Source: Mucilaginibacter lacusdianchii
GTDB taxonomy: Bacteria > Bacteroidota > Bacteroidia > Sphingobacteriales > Sphingobacteriaceae
Assembly: GCF_009770985.1 (NCBI RefSeq)
Contig: NZ_WSRW01000001.1
Location: 248,001-312,000, forward strand
Direction: 5' to 3'
DNA: 64,000 bases
Shown here: positions 8,418 to 22,258 of the stretch, piece after piece
How the letters are laid out: each line of letters starts with the position of its first letter
Position numbering within the stretch: the stretch's first letter is position 1
Translations under genes and position numbers: made by a program
The notes under the pieces: model-generated
The model's database searches: none
Told to the model about the DNA's origin: nothing
What the model saw: only the letters and a program-made list of their open reading frames with translations

Positions 8418-11400
8418 TTATGCACCTACGTCTTCTGTTTTAGAAGCCATCAGGCGGTCAAACTCTTCTTTAGAACCTACACGGATGTTGTCGTACTCGC
8501 GTAAACCGGTACCTGACGGAATCAAGTGACCTACAATTACGTTTTCTTTCAAACCTAACATGTAATCGCGTTTACCAGCGATAGCAGCTTCATTCAGTAC
8601 TTTGGTAGTTTCCTGGAACGATGCAGCCGAAATAAACGACTTGGTACCTAATGATGCACGGGTGATACCTTGCAGTATCGGGCTTGAAGTAGCCGGAATA
8701 GCATCACGTACTTCAACCAGTTTCATGTCTTTACGTTTCAGCACTGAATTTTCATCGCGCAGTTTACGTAATGATACAATCTGACCAGGTTTAAGCGTGT
8801 TAGAATCTCCCGGATCAACAACAACTTTCTTGTCGTAAATCTCGTCGTTCTCCATCATGAAATCCCAGCTGTCAACAGCTTCTCTTTCCAGGAAGCGGGT
8901 ATCTCCCGGATCCTCGATAGATACTTTCTGCATCATCTGGTGAACGATAACCTCGAAGTGTTTATCATTGATTTTCACACCTTGCAAACGGTAAACCTCT
9001 TGAATACCATTAACCAGATATTCTTGCACTGCAGCCGGACCTTTAATGGCCAGGATGTCGGCAGGAGAAATTGAACCGTCAGACAAAGGCATACCTGCCT
9101 TAATGAAGTCATTATCCTGTACCAAAATGTGTTTAGACAATGGTACCAGATATTTTTTCACCTGACCGTCTTTCGACTCGATAGTGATTTCGCGGTTACC
9201 ACGTTTAACACCACCTAAGGTTACCACACCATCAATTTCGGTTACTACCGCAGGGTTTGATGGGTTACGTGCTTCGAATAACTCGGTTACACGTGGTAAA
9301 CCACCGGTAATATCTCGGGTTTTACCAGTTGAACGCGGAATTTTAGCAATTACCTGACCGGTTTGAATTCTATCGCCTTCTTCAATAGCGATGTGTGCAC
9401 CTACCGGAATGTTGTATCCTTTGATAATACCTTCACGATCAGCAATTTGAATTACCGGGTTTTTGGTTTTATCGCGGGTGTCGATAATTACTTTCTCGCG
9501 GTGACCGGTTTGCTCATCAGACTCTTCACGGAAAGTAATACCTTCCAATACAGCGTCAAACTGCGCCACACCAGCAAACTCAGAAATTATCACCGCGTTG
9601 TACGGATCCCATGAACAGATACGCTCACCTTTGGTAATCTTGCTGCCATCTTTAATGTACAGGTAAGAACCGTAAGGAATGTTATTGGTCATGATCACTT
9701 TATTGCTGCCTGGCTCAATGATACGGAACTCACCTGAACGACCTAATACCACTTCTACAGTGCCATCTTCGTCGGTCTCGAAAGGTACGGTACGTACGTT
9801 TTCAAATTCGATGATACCATCGTAACGGGCATTGATTTGTGACTCAGCAGCGATGTTTGATGCAGTACCACCCACGTGGAATGTACGCAGGGTTAACTGT
9901 GTACCCGGCTCACCGATTGATTGTGCAGCAATTACACCCACAGCCTCGCCTTTTTGTACACGTTTACCGCTGGCCAAATTACGGCCGTAGCATAAACCAC
10001 ATACACCGCGTTTGCTTTCGCAAGTTAATACCGAACGTATTTCGATACCTTCCAGTGGCGAGTTTTCGATCTTTTTAGCAATTTCCTCGTCAATGTCTTG
10101 ACCGGCTGCTACCAACAACTCGTTGGTAATAGGGTCAAACACATCATGCAGTGAAGTACGGCCTAAAATACGATCATATAAAGGCTCTACAATATCCTCG
10201 TTGTCTTTCAGTGCAGTAGTAAAGATGCCTCTTAAAGTACCACAATCTGTTTCGCCAACAATCATATCCTGCGCAACGTCATGCAAACGACGGGTCAAGT
10301 AACCAGCATCCGCTGTTTTCAACGCCGTATCTGCCAAACCTTTACGAGCACCGTGGGTAGAGATAAAGTATTCCAATACCGACAAACCTTCTTTAAAGTT
10401 TGAAAGAATCGGGTTCTCAATAATCTCACCACCTGAACCTGATTTTTGCGGTTTCGCCATCAAACCCCGCATACCAGCCAACTGACGGATCTGCTCTTTA
10501 GAACCACGGGCACCTGAATCCAGCATCATGTATACTGAGTTGAAGCCTTGGTTGTCGGTAGACAGAATCTCCATCACGTTTGCAGTCAAACGGTTGTTGA
10601 TACGGGTCCAAATATCGATAATTTGGTTGTAACGCTCGTTGTTGGTAATGAAACCCATGTTATAGTTATTCATTACCTCTTCCACCTCGCGTGACGCTTG
10701 TTCAATCAGATCAACTTTTTGTGCAGGGATGTTAACATCCTGCAGGTTGAACGACAAACCACCACGGAACGCCATTTGGAAACCTAATTCCTTAATATCG
10801 TCCAGGAACTGTGCAGCACGGGCCATACCGGTGTTTTTAACAACTTCCCCGATAATATCACGCAGTGATTTTTTAGTCAACAATTCGTTGATATAACCTA
10901 CTTCTTCTGGTACGTGCTGGTTGAACAGTACGCGACCTACAGTGGTTTCAATCAATTTGTTAACAATTTCACCGTTGCGCTCTTTTACGTTACCTTTTAC
11001 TTTGATGAAAGCGTGCAGGTCAACCTTCTTCTCATTATAGGCAATAATTACCTCTTCAGCAGAATAAAAAGTCAAACCTTCACCTTTAACTACGCGTGTT
11101 TCATCAGTTTTACGGCCTTTGGTGATATAATATAAGCCCAACACCATGTCCTGTGAAGGTACTGTAATTGGCGTACCGTTAGCAGGGTTCAAAATGTTGT
11201 GCGAAGCTAACATCAAAATTTGGGCTTCCAAAATAGCGGCGTTACCAAGTGGTACGTGCACAGCCATCTGGTCACCGTCAAAGTCAGCGTTGAACGCGGT
11301 ACAGGTTAACGGGTGCAGCTGAATCGCTTTACCTTCAACCAATTTAGGTTGGAAGGCTTGGATACCTAAACGGTGCAGCGTAGGTGCACGGTTAAGTAAC

Positions 11401-12704
11401 ACTGGGTGACCTTTCAGCACGTTTTCCAAAATGTCCCAAACCAGTGGGTCTTTACGGTCAACAATCTTTTTAGCTGACTTTACCGTTTTAACTACACCTC
11501 TCTCAATCATTTTACGAATGATGAATGGTTTGAACAGCTCAGCAGCCATATCCTTAGGTAAACCACACTCGTGTAATTTAAGGTTTGGTCCTACAACAAT
11601 TACCGAACGGGCAGAATAATCCACACGTTTACCTAACAAGTTTTGACGGAAACGGCCTTGTTTACCTTTCAGGATGTCTGAAAGTGATTTCAGCGCACGG
11701 TTACCTTCAGTTTTTACCGCGTTAACTTTACGTGAGTTATCAAACAACGAATCCACAGCTTCCTGCAGCATACGTTTTTCGTTACGTAAAATTACCTCTG
11801 GTGCTTTAATCTCGATCAAACGTTTTAAACGGTTGTTACGGATAATTACACGACGGTACAAATCATTCAAATCGGAAGTTGCGAAACGACCACCTTCCAG
11901 TGGCACTAATGGACGCAGTTCTGGCGGAATAACTGGAACAATTTTCACGATCATCCACTCAGGGTTGTTGTCTATACGTGATTTTGCATCACGGAAAGCC
12001 TCAACTACCTGCAAACGTTTCAGCGCTTCGTTTTTACGTTGCTGAGAAGTTTCGTTTGCTGCCTGGTGACGTAAATCATATGATAATTGATCCAGGTCGA
12101 TACGTTTTAACAACTCTTCTAAAGCTTCAGCACCCATTTTGGCCACAAATTTCTGAGGATCTTTGTCGTCCAGGTACTGGTTTTCTTTAGGTAGAGTGTC
12201 TAATACGTCCAGGTATTCTTCTTCAGTCAGGAAATCCATTTTAGAGATTCCATCACCTTCTTTAATACCAGGCTGTATAACTACGTAACGCTCGTAGTAA
12301 ATAATTAAGTCAAGTTTTTTGGTTGGTAAGCCCAGCAGGTAACCAATTTTGTTTGGTAACGAACGGAAATACCAGATGTGCGCAACCGGAACCACCAGGT
12401 TGATGTGTCCCATACGCTCGCGACGAACTTTCTTTTCGGTTACTTCAACACCGCAACGATCACATACGATGCCTTTGTAACGGATACGTTTGTATTTACC
12501 GCAATGGCATTCGTAATCTTTAACCGGACCGAAAATCCGTTCGCAAAATAAACCATCACGCTCGGGTTTGTAGGTCCGGTAGTTGATGGTTTCTGGTTTC
12601 AAAACTTCGCCACTTGAACGCTCCAGGATAGACTCAGGTGAGGCTAAGCTGATAGTAATAGTGGTAAAGTTACTTTTGATTTTATTATCCTTTTTGTAAG
12701 ACAT
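8418..12704 (-). CDS. rpoC: DNA-directed RNA polymerase subunit beta'
   Basis: The product has 1428 residues from the ATG at 12702-12704 ([13 protein letters not shown]). The frame is open for 13 more codons upstream, but that part is not conserved-looking. The N-terminal zinc site is visible as [20 protein letters not shown]. The catalytic Mg-binding motif NADFDGDQM is intact. The second zinc cluster ([20 protein letters not shown]) lies in the C-terminal half, and [16 protein letters not shown] marks the trigger-loop region. With beta, alpha and omega it forms the core polymerase. It follows rpoB by 111 bp, has no SD sequence (normal for this phylum), and ends before a strong terminator at 8372-8399. 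Confidence 0.98.
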   Translation of the reverse strand: MSYKKDNKIKSNFTTITISLASPESILERSSGEVLKPETINYRTYKPERDGLFCERIFGPVKDYECHCGKYKRIRYKGIVCDRCGVEVTEKKVRRERMGHINLVVPVAHIWYFRSLPNKIGYLLGLPTKKLDLIIYYERYVVIQPGIKEGDGISKMDFLTEEEYLDVLDTLPKENQYLDDKDPQKFVAKMGAEALEELLKRIDLDQLSYDLRHQAANETSQQRKNEALKRLQVVEAFRDAKSRIDNNPEWMIVKIVPVIPPELRPLVPLEGGRFATSDLNDLYRRVIIRNNRLKRLIEIKAPEVILRNEKRMLQEAVDSLFDNSRKVNAVKTEGNRALKSLSDILKGKQGRFRQNLLGKRVDYSARSVIVVGPNLKLHECGLPKDMAAELFKPFIIRKMIERGVVKTVKSAKKIVDRKDPLVWDILENVLKGHPVLLNRAPTLHRLGIQAFQPKLVEGKAIQLHPLTCTAFNADFDGDQMAVHVPLGNAAILEAQILMLASHNILNPANGTPITVPSQDMVLGLYYITKGRKTDETRVVKGEGLTFYSAEEVIIAYNEKKVDLHAFIKVKGNVKERNGEIVNKLIETTVGRVLFNQHVPEEVGYINELLTKKSLRDIIGEVVKNTGMARAAQFLDDIKELGFQMAFRGGLSFNLQDVNIPAQKVDLIEQASREVEEVMNNYNMGFITNNERYNQIIDIWTRINNRLTANVMEILSTDNQGFNSVYMMLDSGARGSKEQIRQLAGMRGLMAKPQKSGSGGEIIENPILSNFKEGLSVLEYFISTHGARKGLADTALKTADAGYLTRRLHDVAQDMIVGETDCGTLRGIFTTALKDNEDIVEPLYDRILGRTSLHDVFDPITNELLVAAGQDIDEEIAKKIENSPLEGIEIRSVLTCESKRGVCGLCYGRNLASGKRVQKGEAVGVIAAQSIGEPGTQLTLRTFHVGGTASNIAAESQINARYDGIIEFENVRTVPFETDEDGTVEVVLGRSGEFRIIEPGSNKVIMTNNIPYGSYLYIKDGSKITKGERICSWDPYNAVIISEFAGVAQFDAVLEGITFREESDEQTGHREKVIIDTRDKTKNPVIQIADREGIIKGYNIPVGAHIAIEEGDRIQTGQVIAKIPRSTGKTRDITGGLPRVTELFEARNPSNPAVVTEIDGVVTLGGVKRGNREITIESKDGQVKKYLVPLSKHILVQDNDFIKAGMPLSDGSISPADILAIKGPAAVQEYLVNGIQEVYRLQGVKINDKHFEVIVHQMMQKVSIEDPGDTRFLEREAVDSWDFMMENDEIYDKKVVVDPGDSNTLKPGQIVSLRKLRDENSVLKRKDMKLVEVRDAIPATSSPILQGITRASLGTKSFISAASFQETTKVLNEAAIAGKRDYMLGLKENVIVGHLIPSGTGLREYDNIRVGSKEEFDRLMASKTEDVGA

Positions 12705-12773
12705 ATTCTTTTGTTTGATGTAGTGATGAGGATTGTTGCACAATCACTCGCCTTGCACGTAAAAGTTAACAAA

Positions 12774-12799
12774 GGATTGGATGACAACTCATCCAACCC
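12774..12799 (-). other. Hairpin in the rpoB-rpoC intergenic gap
   Basis: The inverted repeat TTGGATGA / TCATCCAA (12777-12784 and 12789-12796) with a 4-nt loop lies just after the rpoB stop codon. No T run follows on the minus strand, so it is more likely an mRNA-stability or processing element than a terminator. Confidence 0.4.
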
Positions 12800-12815
12800 C
12801 TCACTAATCAATATA

Positions 12816-16619
<3,804 letters not shown>

Positions 16620-16714
16620 GGGATTATATATTTAATATGAATTAAACTCTTACTGGTTTATTTAAAGTTGTTCCTGAACTTCAAACAAAAATGAAAACGT
16701 TATAAACAGCAATA

Positions 16715-16741
16715 GACCCCGACCAAATACAGGTCGGAGTC
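16715..16741 (-). terminator. Attenuator-like hairpin between rplL and rpoB
   Basis: The arms GACTCCGACC and GGTCGGGGTC (minus strand) form a ten-pair stem with one wobble and a 7-nt loop. The following bases are TATTGCTGTTT rather than a pure T run, so read-through is expected. In many bacteria a partial terminator at this place sets the ratio of L7/L12 to RNA polymerase beta; this one sits 29 bp after the rplL stop. Confidence 0.65.
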
Positions 16742-16769
16742 TTATGCGATAGGGCTTTATTGAGAGAAA

Positions 16770-17150
16770 TTATTTAATCTCAACAACAGCTCCAGCTTCT
16801 TCTAATGCTTTTTTCAAAGATTCAGCTTCGTCTTTAGCTACACCAGTTTTAACTTCTTTAGGTGCTCCGTCAACTAAGTCTTTAGCTTCTTTCAAGCCTA
16901 AGCCGGTTAAGTCTTTTACTAATTTAACAACAGCTAATTTCTGACCACCAGCTTCTTTCAAGATCACGTCGAAAGCAGTTTTTTCTTCTACAGCCGGAGC
17001 AGCGTCGCCACCAGCAGCAGGAGCAGCAACAGCAACAGCTGCAGCAGCAGGCTCAATACCGTACTCGTCTTTTAAGATTTGTGCTAACTCGTTAACTTCT
17101 TTTACTGTCAAGTTTACTAACTGTTCAGCAAACGCTTTTAAATCTGCCAT
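16770..17150 (-). CDS. rplL: 50S ribosomal protein L7/L12
   Basis: The product has 126 residues, the usual length. The N-terminal dimerisation helix ([20 protein letters not shown]) is followed by an Ala/Pro/Gly-rich flexible hinge (about residues 35-52). The compact C-terminal domain that recruits translation factors follows, with [20 protein letters not shown] and [20 protein letters not shown]. It forms the ribosomal stalk with L10, whose gene lies 66 bp upstream. No SD sequence precedes the ATG; the upstream is A/T-rich. Confidence 0.98.
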   Translation of the reverse strand: MADLKAFAEQLVNLTVKEVNELAQILKDEYGIEPAAAAVAVAAPAAGGDAAPAVEEKTAFDVILKEAGGQKLAVVKLVKDLTGLGLKEAKDLVDGAPKEVKTGVAKDEAESLKKALEEAGAVVEIK

Positions 17151-17216
17151 TTTATTTTGATTTTTTGCTTTTAATGCTTTGTTGTTTTAATTCCGAACTT
17201 TTGTAAAGGCGTTCGA

Positions 17217-17738
17217 TTAACCTTCTCTTTCTTGTAATGTTTTTACCAAGCCTGCAATTGTAGTTCCGCCTGATTGAAGAGCAGAAAGTACATTTTTAGC
17301 AGGAGATTGCAATAAGCCGATGATTTCGCCAACCAATTCTTCTTTTGATTTCAGCGTTAACAGCGCATCCAGCTGGTTATCGCCAACAAAGGCTGCTGAA
17401 TAAACGTAAGCTGCTTTCAAAACTGGTTTGTCACCTTTTTTTCTTAAGTCCTTAATCAACTGCGCCGGAGCTTTTGCTGATTTAGAGAATAAGATGGTTG
17501 AAGTACCTTTTAAGGCATCAAATATCGATGCATAATCGCCTTCAGCAGCTTCTAAAGCTTTTTTAATTAAGCTGTTTTTAGCTACCTGCATGGTGATATC
17601 AGCATCAAAACATTTGCGACGGATATCGTTAATCTTTGCAACGGTTAAGTCGGCAGTATCAGTAATATAGAAATTACCATACTCTTTGATCTGCTCGGTT
17701 AGAGCTTCAACCAGTTCGTATTTTTCTTCTTTATTCAT
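17217..17738 (-). CDS. rplJ: 50S ribosomal protein L10
   Basis: The product has 173 residues. The conserved N-terminal globular domain (NKEEKYELVEALTEQIKEYG) binds 23S rRNA and L11, and the C-terminal helix (NVLSALQSGGTTIAGLVKTL) holds the L12 dimers. The start codon is only 2 bp from the rplA stop codon, so the long L10-binding leader described in enterobacteria cannot lie between these two genes. Autoregulation, if any, must act elsewhere. Confidence 0.98.
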   Translation of the reverse strand: MNKEEKYELVEALTEQIKEYGNFYITDTADLTVAKINDIRRKCFDADITMQVAKNSLIKKALEAAEGDYASIFDALKGTSTILFSKSAKAPAQLIKDLRKKGDKPVLKAAYVYSAAFVGDNQLDALLTLKSKEELVGEIIGLLQSPAKNVLSALQSGGTTIAGLVKTLQEREG

Positions 17739-17740
17739 GA

Positions 17741-18439
17741 TTAGATTCCCGCTACTGTTTTGGTTTCAACCTCAATGCCGCGAGACATGGTTGAAGAAAG
17801 GTGAATACTCTTGAAATAGGTACCTTTAGCTGCTGAAGGTTTTAACTTAGAGATAGTCTGCAATACTTCTAATGCATTCTCATAAAGTTTTTCAGGAGCA
17901 AATGATACTTTACCTATTGAAGCGTGGATGATACCGGTTTTGTCAACTTTAAAATCGATCTTACCTGCTTTAACCTCAGTTACTGCTTTGCCCACTTCTG
18001 GAGTTACAGTACCTGATTTAGGGTTAGGCATCAGGTTACGCGGACCTAAAATACGGCCCAAACGTCCAACCTTTGCCATAACGCTTGGCATAGTGATGAT
18101 AATGTCAACATCAGTCCATCCGCCTTCTATTTTAGCAATATAATCATCCAAACCTACGTAATCTGCACCTGCGTCTTTGGCTTCCTGCTCTTTGTCAGGA
18201 GTACAAAGCACCAGTACACGTACAGTTTTACCGGTTCCATGAGGTAAGGTTGCGATACCACGTACCATTTGATTGGCTTTACGCGGATCTACACCTAAGC
18301 GTACATCGATATCAACAGATGCGTCAAACTTGGTAGTAGTGATTTCTTTCACCAAACCAGCTGCATCCTGTAAAGAGTAAGCTTTGTTAGCCTCAATTTT
18401 GGATAGTACTGCTTTTTGATTTTTTGTTAATCTAGCCAC
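17741..18439 (-). CDS. rplA: 50S ribosomal protein L1
   Basis: The product has 232 residues, starting with a GTG codon at 18437-18439. Signature regions include the RNA-binding [20 protein letters not shown] and the [20 protein letters not shown] loop. L1 binds 23S rRNA at the exit-site stalk and, in many bacteria, represses its own operon by binding a mimic in the mRNA. It follows rplK by 25 bp and is almost fused to rplJ. Confidence 0.98.
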   Translation of the reverse strand: MARLTKNQKAVLSKIEANKAYSLQDAAGLVKEITTTKFDASVDIDVRLGVDPRKANQMVRGIATLPHGTGKTVRVLVLCTPDKEQEAKDAGADYVGLDDYIAKIEGGWTDVDIIITMPSVMAKVGRLGRILGPRNLMPNPKSGTVTPEVGKAVTEVKAGKIDFKVDKTGIIHASIGKVSFAPEKLYENALEVLQTISKLKPSAAKGTYFKSIHLSSTMSRGIEVETKTVAGI

Positions 18440-18464
18440 TGTCTTAAACTGATTTGTGTGTTAA

Positions 18465-18908
18465 TTATTGATTCCAGGGAGCTGTACCAGATACAGTGAT
18501 TCCCATGCTGCGGGCAGTACCGGCAACCATTTTCATGGCCGATTCTACTGTGAATGCGTTTAAGTCAGGCATTTTATCTTTAGCGATAGTCTCAACCTGT
18601 TCCCAATTTACATTGGCAACTTTTTTACGGTTGGGCTCTGCTGAACCACCTTTTAAACCCGAAGCTTCCAACAACTGGATTGCCACCGGCGGGGTTTTGA
18701 TGATAAAATCGAATGACTTGTCTGTATACACAGTAATAACTACCGGTAACACTTTGCCAGGTTTGTCCTGGGTACGTGCATTGAATTGCTTGCAAAACTC
18801 CATGATGTTCACCCCTTTTGCACCCAATGCAGGGCCAATTGGAGGTGATGGATTTGCAGCGCCGCCCTTCACTTGTAGTTTTACTAACGCACCGACTTCT
18901 TTTGCCAT
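18465..18908 (-). CDS. rplK: 50S ribosomal protein L11
   Basis: The product has 147 residues. The N-terminal domain contains [20 protein letters not shown], the proline-rich switch that contacts release factors and EF-G, and the C-terminal domain binds the GTPase-associated centre of 23S rRNA. It is the first gene after the nusG terminator. A consensus promoter (18988-19019) overlaps that hairpin and would give rplK a leader of about 70 nt. Confidence 0.98.
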   Translation of the reverse strand: MAKEVGALVKLQVKGGAANPSPPIGPALGAKGVNIMEFCKQFNARTQDKPGKVLPVVITVYTDKSFDFIIKTPPVAIQLLEASGLKGGSAEPNRKKVANVNWEQVETIAKDKMPDLNAFTVESAMKMVAGTARSMGITVSGTAPWNQ

Positions 18909-18977
18909 CTTTAATTAATTTAATGTGTAAATGTTAGTAAGTTGGAAGCATGTAACATTTAAGACCGAATATAAAAA

Positions 18978-19014
18978 ATTCGGCCCGCAAAGATATGAAC
19001 TTTACGGGCCGAAT
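18978..19014 (-). terminator. Terminator hairpin after nusG
   Basis: The arms (minus strand) ATTCGGCCCGTAAAG and CTTTGCGGGCCGAAT pair over 15 positions with one wobble, a 7-nt loop, and TTTTTT directly after the 3' arm. It starts 14 bp after the nusG stop codon. This is a strong intrinsic terminator separating the tuf-secE-nusG unit from rplKAJL-rpoBC. A promoter is nested within it (18988-19019). Confidence 0.8.
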
Positions 19015-19019
19015 ACAAA
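18988..19019 (-). promoter_or_regulatory. Bacteroidota-type promoter for rplKAJL-rpoBC, nested in the terminator
   Basis: On the minus strand, -33 TTTG (19016-19019), a 20-nt spacer and -7 TATCTTTG (18988-18995) fit the consensus TTTG-N17/23-TAnnTTTG exactly. The spacer is the 5' arm plus loop of the nusG terminator, and the -7 box begins the 3' arm. Expected transcription start is near 18981. Confidence 0.6.
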
Positions 19020-19028
19020 TATTATTTT

Positions 19029-19571
19029 TTATTCTTTTTCTACCTGCATGTAATTCAATTCGAGCGGTGTTCGGCGCCCAAATATCTTTACCATTACCTT
19101 TAGCTTTTTCTTCTCTTCATTCACCTCTTCAATCACTCCGCTAAAACCGTTGAATGGTCCATCCATTACTTTAACGTTTTCGCCAACGTAATAAGGCACA
19201 TTCATGGTTTCGCCTTGCTCGGCCATTTCATCAACCTTACCTAAAATACGGTTAACTTCAGCCTGACGAAGTGGGATTGCGTTGCCGGCTTTATCACCCA
19301 AGAAACCAATAACGCTGTTAATGTTCTTAATGATGTGTTCCAGCTCGCCATCTAAAGCTGCTTCCATCATTACATAACCCGGAAAGTAATTACGCTCTTT
19401 GGCAATTTTTTTGCCATCGCGCATCTGGTAATATTTTTCGGTAGGGATAATTACTTGAGGAATTAAGTGAGATATACCTAAGCGGTTAATTTCCGCTTCA
19501 AGATATTGTTTCACTTTTTTTTCTTTGCCGCTAACGGCGCGTATAACATACCATTTTAACTGATCACTCAT
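19029..19571 (-). CDS. nusG: Transcription termination/antitermination protein NusG
   Basis: The product has 180 residues. It has an N-terminal NGN domain ([34 protein letters not shown]) that rides on the RNA polymerase clamp, and a C-terminal KOW domain ([20 protein letters not shown]) that contacts Rho or ribosomal S10. It is 15 bp downstream of secE in the tRNA-tuf-tRNA-secE-nusG unit. A short AAAGG lies upstream of the ATG, weaker than a true SD. Confidence 0.97.
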   Translation of the reverse strand: MSDQLKWYVIRAVSGKEKKVKQYLEAEINRLGISHLIPQVIIPTEKYYQMRDGKKIAKERNYFPGYVMMEAALDGELEHIIKNINSVIGFLGDKAGNAIPLRQAEVNRILGKVDEMAEQGETMNVPYYVGENVKVMDGPFNGFSGVIEEVNEEKKKLKVMVKIFGRRTPLELNYMQVEKE

Positions 19572-19586
19572 CTTTAACCTTTTTAA

Positions 19587-19781
19587 TTAAGCAAGTGAAC
19601 TGTAAAACCATCTCAGTATATAGTTTATAACCGAGTCCATACCAAATATCAACAATGCAATAATGATTGCTGCTATCAGTACCAGCACCGCACTGCTTTG
19701 CAGTTCACGCCATGTTGGCCAGGTAACCTTTTCGGTTAACTCGATGTACGACTCTTTTATATATTCAGCTACTGAAGACAT
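19587..19781 (-). CDS. secE: Preprotein translocase subunit SecE
   Basis: The product has 64 residues, the short single-helix form typical outside gamma-proteobacteria. An amphipathic helix (VAEYIKESYIELTEKVTWPT) with the conserved KVTWPTWRE motif precedes one membrane span (SAVLVLIAAIIIALLIFGMD). It clamps SecY in the inner-membrane translocon. It lies between tRNA-Trp and nusG, the conserved bacterial arrangement. Confidence 0.95.
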   Translation of the reverse strand: MSSVAEYIKESYIELTEKVTWPTWRELQSSAVLVLIAAIIIALLIFGMDSVINYILRWFYSSLA

Positions 19782-19801
19782 TTATTTGCTTTGATAAGAA
19801 G

Positions 19802-19872
19802 CACGGGAACAAGGATTCGAACCCTGATCAAAGGTTTTGGAGACCTCTATTCTACCGTTGAACTATTCCCGT
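19802..19872 (-). tRNA. tRNA-Trp (CCA)
   Basis: On the minus strand the acceptor ACGGGAA pairs with TTCCCGT, with discriminator G. The D arm is GTTC/GAAT, the anticodon loop CTCCAAA gives anticodon CCA, and the T arm is CAGGG-TTCGAAT-CCTTG. The 3' CCA is not encoded. The 71-nt gene lies between tuf and secE, the usual place for tRNA-Trp. Confidence 0.95.
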
Positions 19873-19969
19873 GTATGTTTAAAACAAAGTACTTAGCTTT
19901 AACACCAAGTACTTTGTTTTTAAATTAACCTATACCTTTTCTCCCGTTAGGGAATTTTGGGGTTAGGTC

Positions 19970-21157
19970 TTATTTCAAGATTTCAGTTACCTGACCAGCA
20001 CCTACTGTACGGCCACCTTCGCGGATAGCGAAACGTAAACCTTTTTCCATTGCGATAGCGTTGATTAACGATACAGTGATTGTAACGTTATCACCAGGCA
20101 TAACCATTTCTACGCCTTCAGCTAATGCAATCTCGCCAGTTACGTCAGTGGTACGGAAGTAGAACTGTGGACGGTATTTGTTGAAGAATGGTGTGTGACG
20201 ACCACCTTCAGCTTTTGATAATACGTAAACTTCTGCTTTGAAATCGGTGTGAGGAGTTACTGAACCTGGTTTACAGATAACCATACCACGACGGATATCA
20301 GTTTTCTCAATACCACGCAACAATAAACCTACGTTGTCACCAGCTTCACCACGATCAAGGATTTTGCGGAACATCTCAACACCAGTTACGGTTGATTTTA
20401 AGTTCTCAGCACCCATACCTAAGATATCTACTGGATCACCAGAGTTGATTACACCACGCTCAATACGACCAGTAGCTACAGTACCACGACCAGTGATTGA
20501 GAATACGTCTTCAACTGGCATCAAGAAAGGAAGATCAGTTAGACGTGGAGGAATTGGAATGTAAGCATCAACTGCATCCATTAATTCCATAATTTTGTCA
20601 ACCCATTTAGGCTCTGCATTCAGACCACCTAAAGCTGAACCTTGGATTACAGGGATATCGTCACCAGGGAAATCATAGAATGATAATAATTCACGGATTT
20701 CCATTTCGACTAATTCTAATAATTCCGGATCATCAACCATGTCAACTTTGTTCATGAAAACAGTCAAAGCAGGTACACCTACCTGACGAGCTAACAGGAT
20801 GTGCTCACGAGTTTGTGGCATCGGACCGTCAGTAGCAGCAACTACCAGGATAGCGCCGTCCATTTGTGCAGCACCGGTAACCATGTTTTTCACATAGTCA
20901 GCGTGACCTGGACAGTCAACGTGTGCGTAGTGACGGTTTGCAGTTGAATACTCAACGTGCGCAGTATTGATAGTAATACCACGTTCTTTTTCTTCAGGAG
21001 CAGAGTCGATTGAATCGAAAGAACGAGCCTCAGATAAACCTTTGTCAGCTAATACTTTTGTAATAGCGGCGGTAAGGGTTGTTTTACCGTGGTCAACGTG
21101 ACCGATAGTACCGATGTTTAAGTGCGGCTTACTGCGGTCAAACTTTTCTTTTGCCAT
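19970..21157 (-). CDS. tuf: Elongation factor Tu
   Basis: The product has 395 residues. The GTPase motifs are present: [10 protein letters not shown] (P loop, about 19-28), [12 protein letters not shown] (switch II, with the catalytic His following Gly), and NKVDMVDD (guanine specificity). Domains II and III follow to the end at [10 protein letters not shown]. It delivers aminoacyl-tRNA to the ribosome. The gene sits between tRNA-Thr(GGT) and tRNA-Trp with only 58 bp upstream and no promoter of its own visible there, so it is probably cotranscribed with the four upstream tRNAs from 21799-21829. Confidence 0.98.
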   Translation of the reverse strand: MAKEKFDRSKPHLNIGTIGHVDHGKTTLTAAITKVLADKGLSEARSFDSIDSAPEEKERGITINTAHVEYSTANRHYAHVDCPGHADYVKNMVTGAAQMDGAILVVAATDGPMPQTREHILLARQVGVPALTVFMNKVDMVDDPELLELVEMEIRELLSFYDFPGDDIPVIQGSALGGLNAEPKWVDKIMELMDAVDAYIPIPPRLTDLPFLMPVEDVFSITGRGTVATGRIERGVINSGDPVDILGMGAENLKSTVTGVEMFRKILDRGEAGDNVGLLLRGIEKTDIRRGMVICKPGSVTPHTDFKAEVYVLSKAEGGRHTPFFNKYRPQFYFRTTDVTGEIALAEGVEMVMPGDNVTITVSLINAIAMEKGLRFAIREGGRTVGAGQVTEILK

Positions 21158-21215
21158 GATTTATAAAATATTTGTAGGTTAATTTATTCTTTAATTGTCG
21201 TATTTCACTACGTCG

Positions 21216-21287
21216 AGCCAACGAAGGGATTTGAACCCTTGGCCTCTTCCTTACCAAGGAAGTGCTCTACCCCTGAGCTACGTCGGC
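21216..21287 (-). tRNA. tRNA-Thr (GGT)
   Basis: The acceptor GCCGACG pairs with CGTTGGC (one wobble), with discriminator T. The anticodon arm CTTCC-TTGGTAA-GGAAG gives anticodon GGT. The T arm is AAGGG-TTCAAAT-CCCTT. CCA is not encoded. It is the last tRNA before tuf. Confidence 0.95.
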
Positions 21288-21332
21288 TTATTATTTATTC
21301 TTTCTGGGTTCACCCTTTGAACCTTCATCTTG

Positions 21333-21405
21333 AGCGGAAGACGAGGTTCGAACTCGCGACCTATAGCTTGGAAGGCTATCGCTCTACCAACTGAGCTACT
21401 TCCGC
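21333..21405 (-). tRNA. tRNA-Gly (TCC)
   Basis: The acceptor GCGGAAG pairs with CTTCCGC, with discriminator T. The anticodon arm ATAGC-CTTCCAA-GCTAT gives anticodon TCC. The T arm is GCGAG-TTCGAAC-CTCGT. It is the third tRNA of the four-tRNA cluster upstream of tuf. Confidence 0.95.
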
Positions 21406-21484
21406 AATTTGCTTTTAAACACTAAGTTCTAAACCCTAAAACAATATTTAGAATTTAGAACTTTAATTTTTAGTGCTTAACCTG

Positions 21485-21565
21485 TGGGGAGGGAAGGATT
21501 CGAACCTTCGTAGCCGAAGCAGCGGATTTACAGTCCGCCCCATTTGACCGCTCTGGTACCTCCCC
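21485..21565 (-). tRNA. tRNA-Tyr (GTA)
   Basis: The acceptor GGGGAGG pairs with CCTCCCC, with discriminator A. The anticodon arm GCGGA-CTGTAAA-TCCGC gives anticodon GTA. A long class II variable arm (GCTTCGGC core) and the T arm GAAGG-TTCGAAT-CCTTC confirm tyrosine type. It is the second tRNA of the cluster. Confidence 0.95.
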
Positions 21566-21666
21566 AGGCTCTTCATTCTTACTTTAAATCTCTTTCTCGA
21601 TTTCGTTTGCGAGGCGCAAAGATAGTTTCTTGATTGATAATTCAAAATTTGAATTTGAAAAATTTG

Positions 21667-21739
<73 letters not shown>

Positions 21740-21798
21740 TTATTTTATACTTTTAAAGAACCGTTCCGCTTCGTTGACTACCTCTCCGAAAGGGAATG

Positions 21799-21829
21799 CA
21801 AATATACACAGTTTCTGAGCCGCGCCAAA
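21799..21829 (-). promoter_or_regulatory. Consensus promoter of the tRNA-tuf-secE-nusG unit
   Basis: On the minus strand, -33 TTTG (21826-21829), a 19-nt spacer and -7 TATATTTG (21799-21806) match the Bacteroidota housekeeping consensus perfectly. Transcription should begin near 21792. It lies between the hpf terminator and tRNA-Thr(TGT), so it is well placed to drive four tRNAs, tuf, tRNA-Trp, secE and nusG. Confidence 0.75.
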
Positions 21830-21843
21830 TATTTTTTACAAAA

Positions 21844-21874
21844 AAAATCAGCAGGCTCAGAACCTGCTGATTTT
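21844..21874 (-). terminator. Rho-independent terminator after hpf
   Basis: The arms AAAATCAGCAGG and CCTGCTGATTTT give a perfect 12-pair stem with a 7-nt loop and a long T run on the minus strand. It is 21 bp after the hpf stop and closes the rpsU-xerC-hpf unit just ahead of the tRNA-tuf promoter. Confidence 0.88.
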
Positions 21875-21895
21875 GACGACTTTATTTTTTACTTT

Positions 21896-22246
21896 TTAAA
21901 ATTCATCCTCGTCAACCACTACGGTTCCTGGCTTAACGGAGGCTTCTTCCTGAGCGGCTTTTTTCTGTTTATGCTTCTGAATCTGTTTCCGGAGGCTTTC
22001 TACCGCTAAATCTGTTCCTTCTTCAAAACTTTTACACTGATGGCGCGCAAACATCTGTGAACCAGGAATATTTAGTCTGATCTCGGTTACTTTATTGGCA
22101 TCATCTTCGGTGTTTTCTACTCTTAAAAACACTTCTCCACTTACAATCTTGTCACTAAACAAGTCTAACTTGTTTGCTTTTTTTTGAATAAAGTCTAACA
22201 ATTTTTTGTCAGCACTGAATCGAACAGCTTGAACGGTAATTTTCAT
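21896..22246 (-). CDS. hpf: Ribosome hibernation promoting factor (HPF/RaiA family, short form)
   Basis: The product has 116 residues. The sigma-54 modulation/S30EA fold is recognisable from MKITVQAVRFSADKKLLDFI, VSGEVFLRVENTEDDANKVT and QMFARHQCKSFEEGTDLAVE. It lacks the C-terminal dimerisation domain of long HPF, and the acidic tail (VVVDEDEF) is low in complexity. The family binds the decoding centre of idle ribosomes and blocks mRNA and tRNA sites. The start is marked by AAAGGAGG (22251-22258), only 4 nt from the ATG, a striking exception in a window where other starts inspected lack SD sequences. The SD abuts the xerC stop codon. Confidence 0.9.
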   Translation of the reverse strand: MKITVQAVRFSADKKLLDFIQKKANKLDLFSDKIVSGEVFLRVENTEDDANKVTEIRLNIPGSQMFARHQCKSFEEGTDLAVESLRKQIQKHKQKKAAQEEASVKPGTVVVDEDEF

Positions 22247-22250
22247 TTTT

Positions 22251-22258
22251 CCTCCTTT
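22251..22258 (-). promoter_or_regulatory. Near-perfect Shine-Dalgarno of hpf
   Basis: The minus strand reads AAAGGAGG, then AAAA, then the ATG of hpf. It complements the 3' end of 16S rRNA over eight bases. Most genes in this phylum lack such sites because the anti-SD is sequestered by bS21, bS18 and bS6. Its presence here suggests that translation of hpf depends on anti-SD access. Confidence 0.75.

Noticed and set aside
21463..21645. Minus-strand ORF of 60 residues around tRNA-Tyr
   Set aside because: It spans the tRNA-Tyr gene and its flanks; the sequence is explained by the tRNA.
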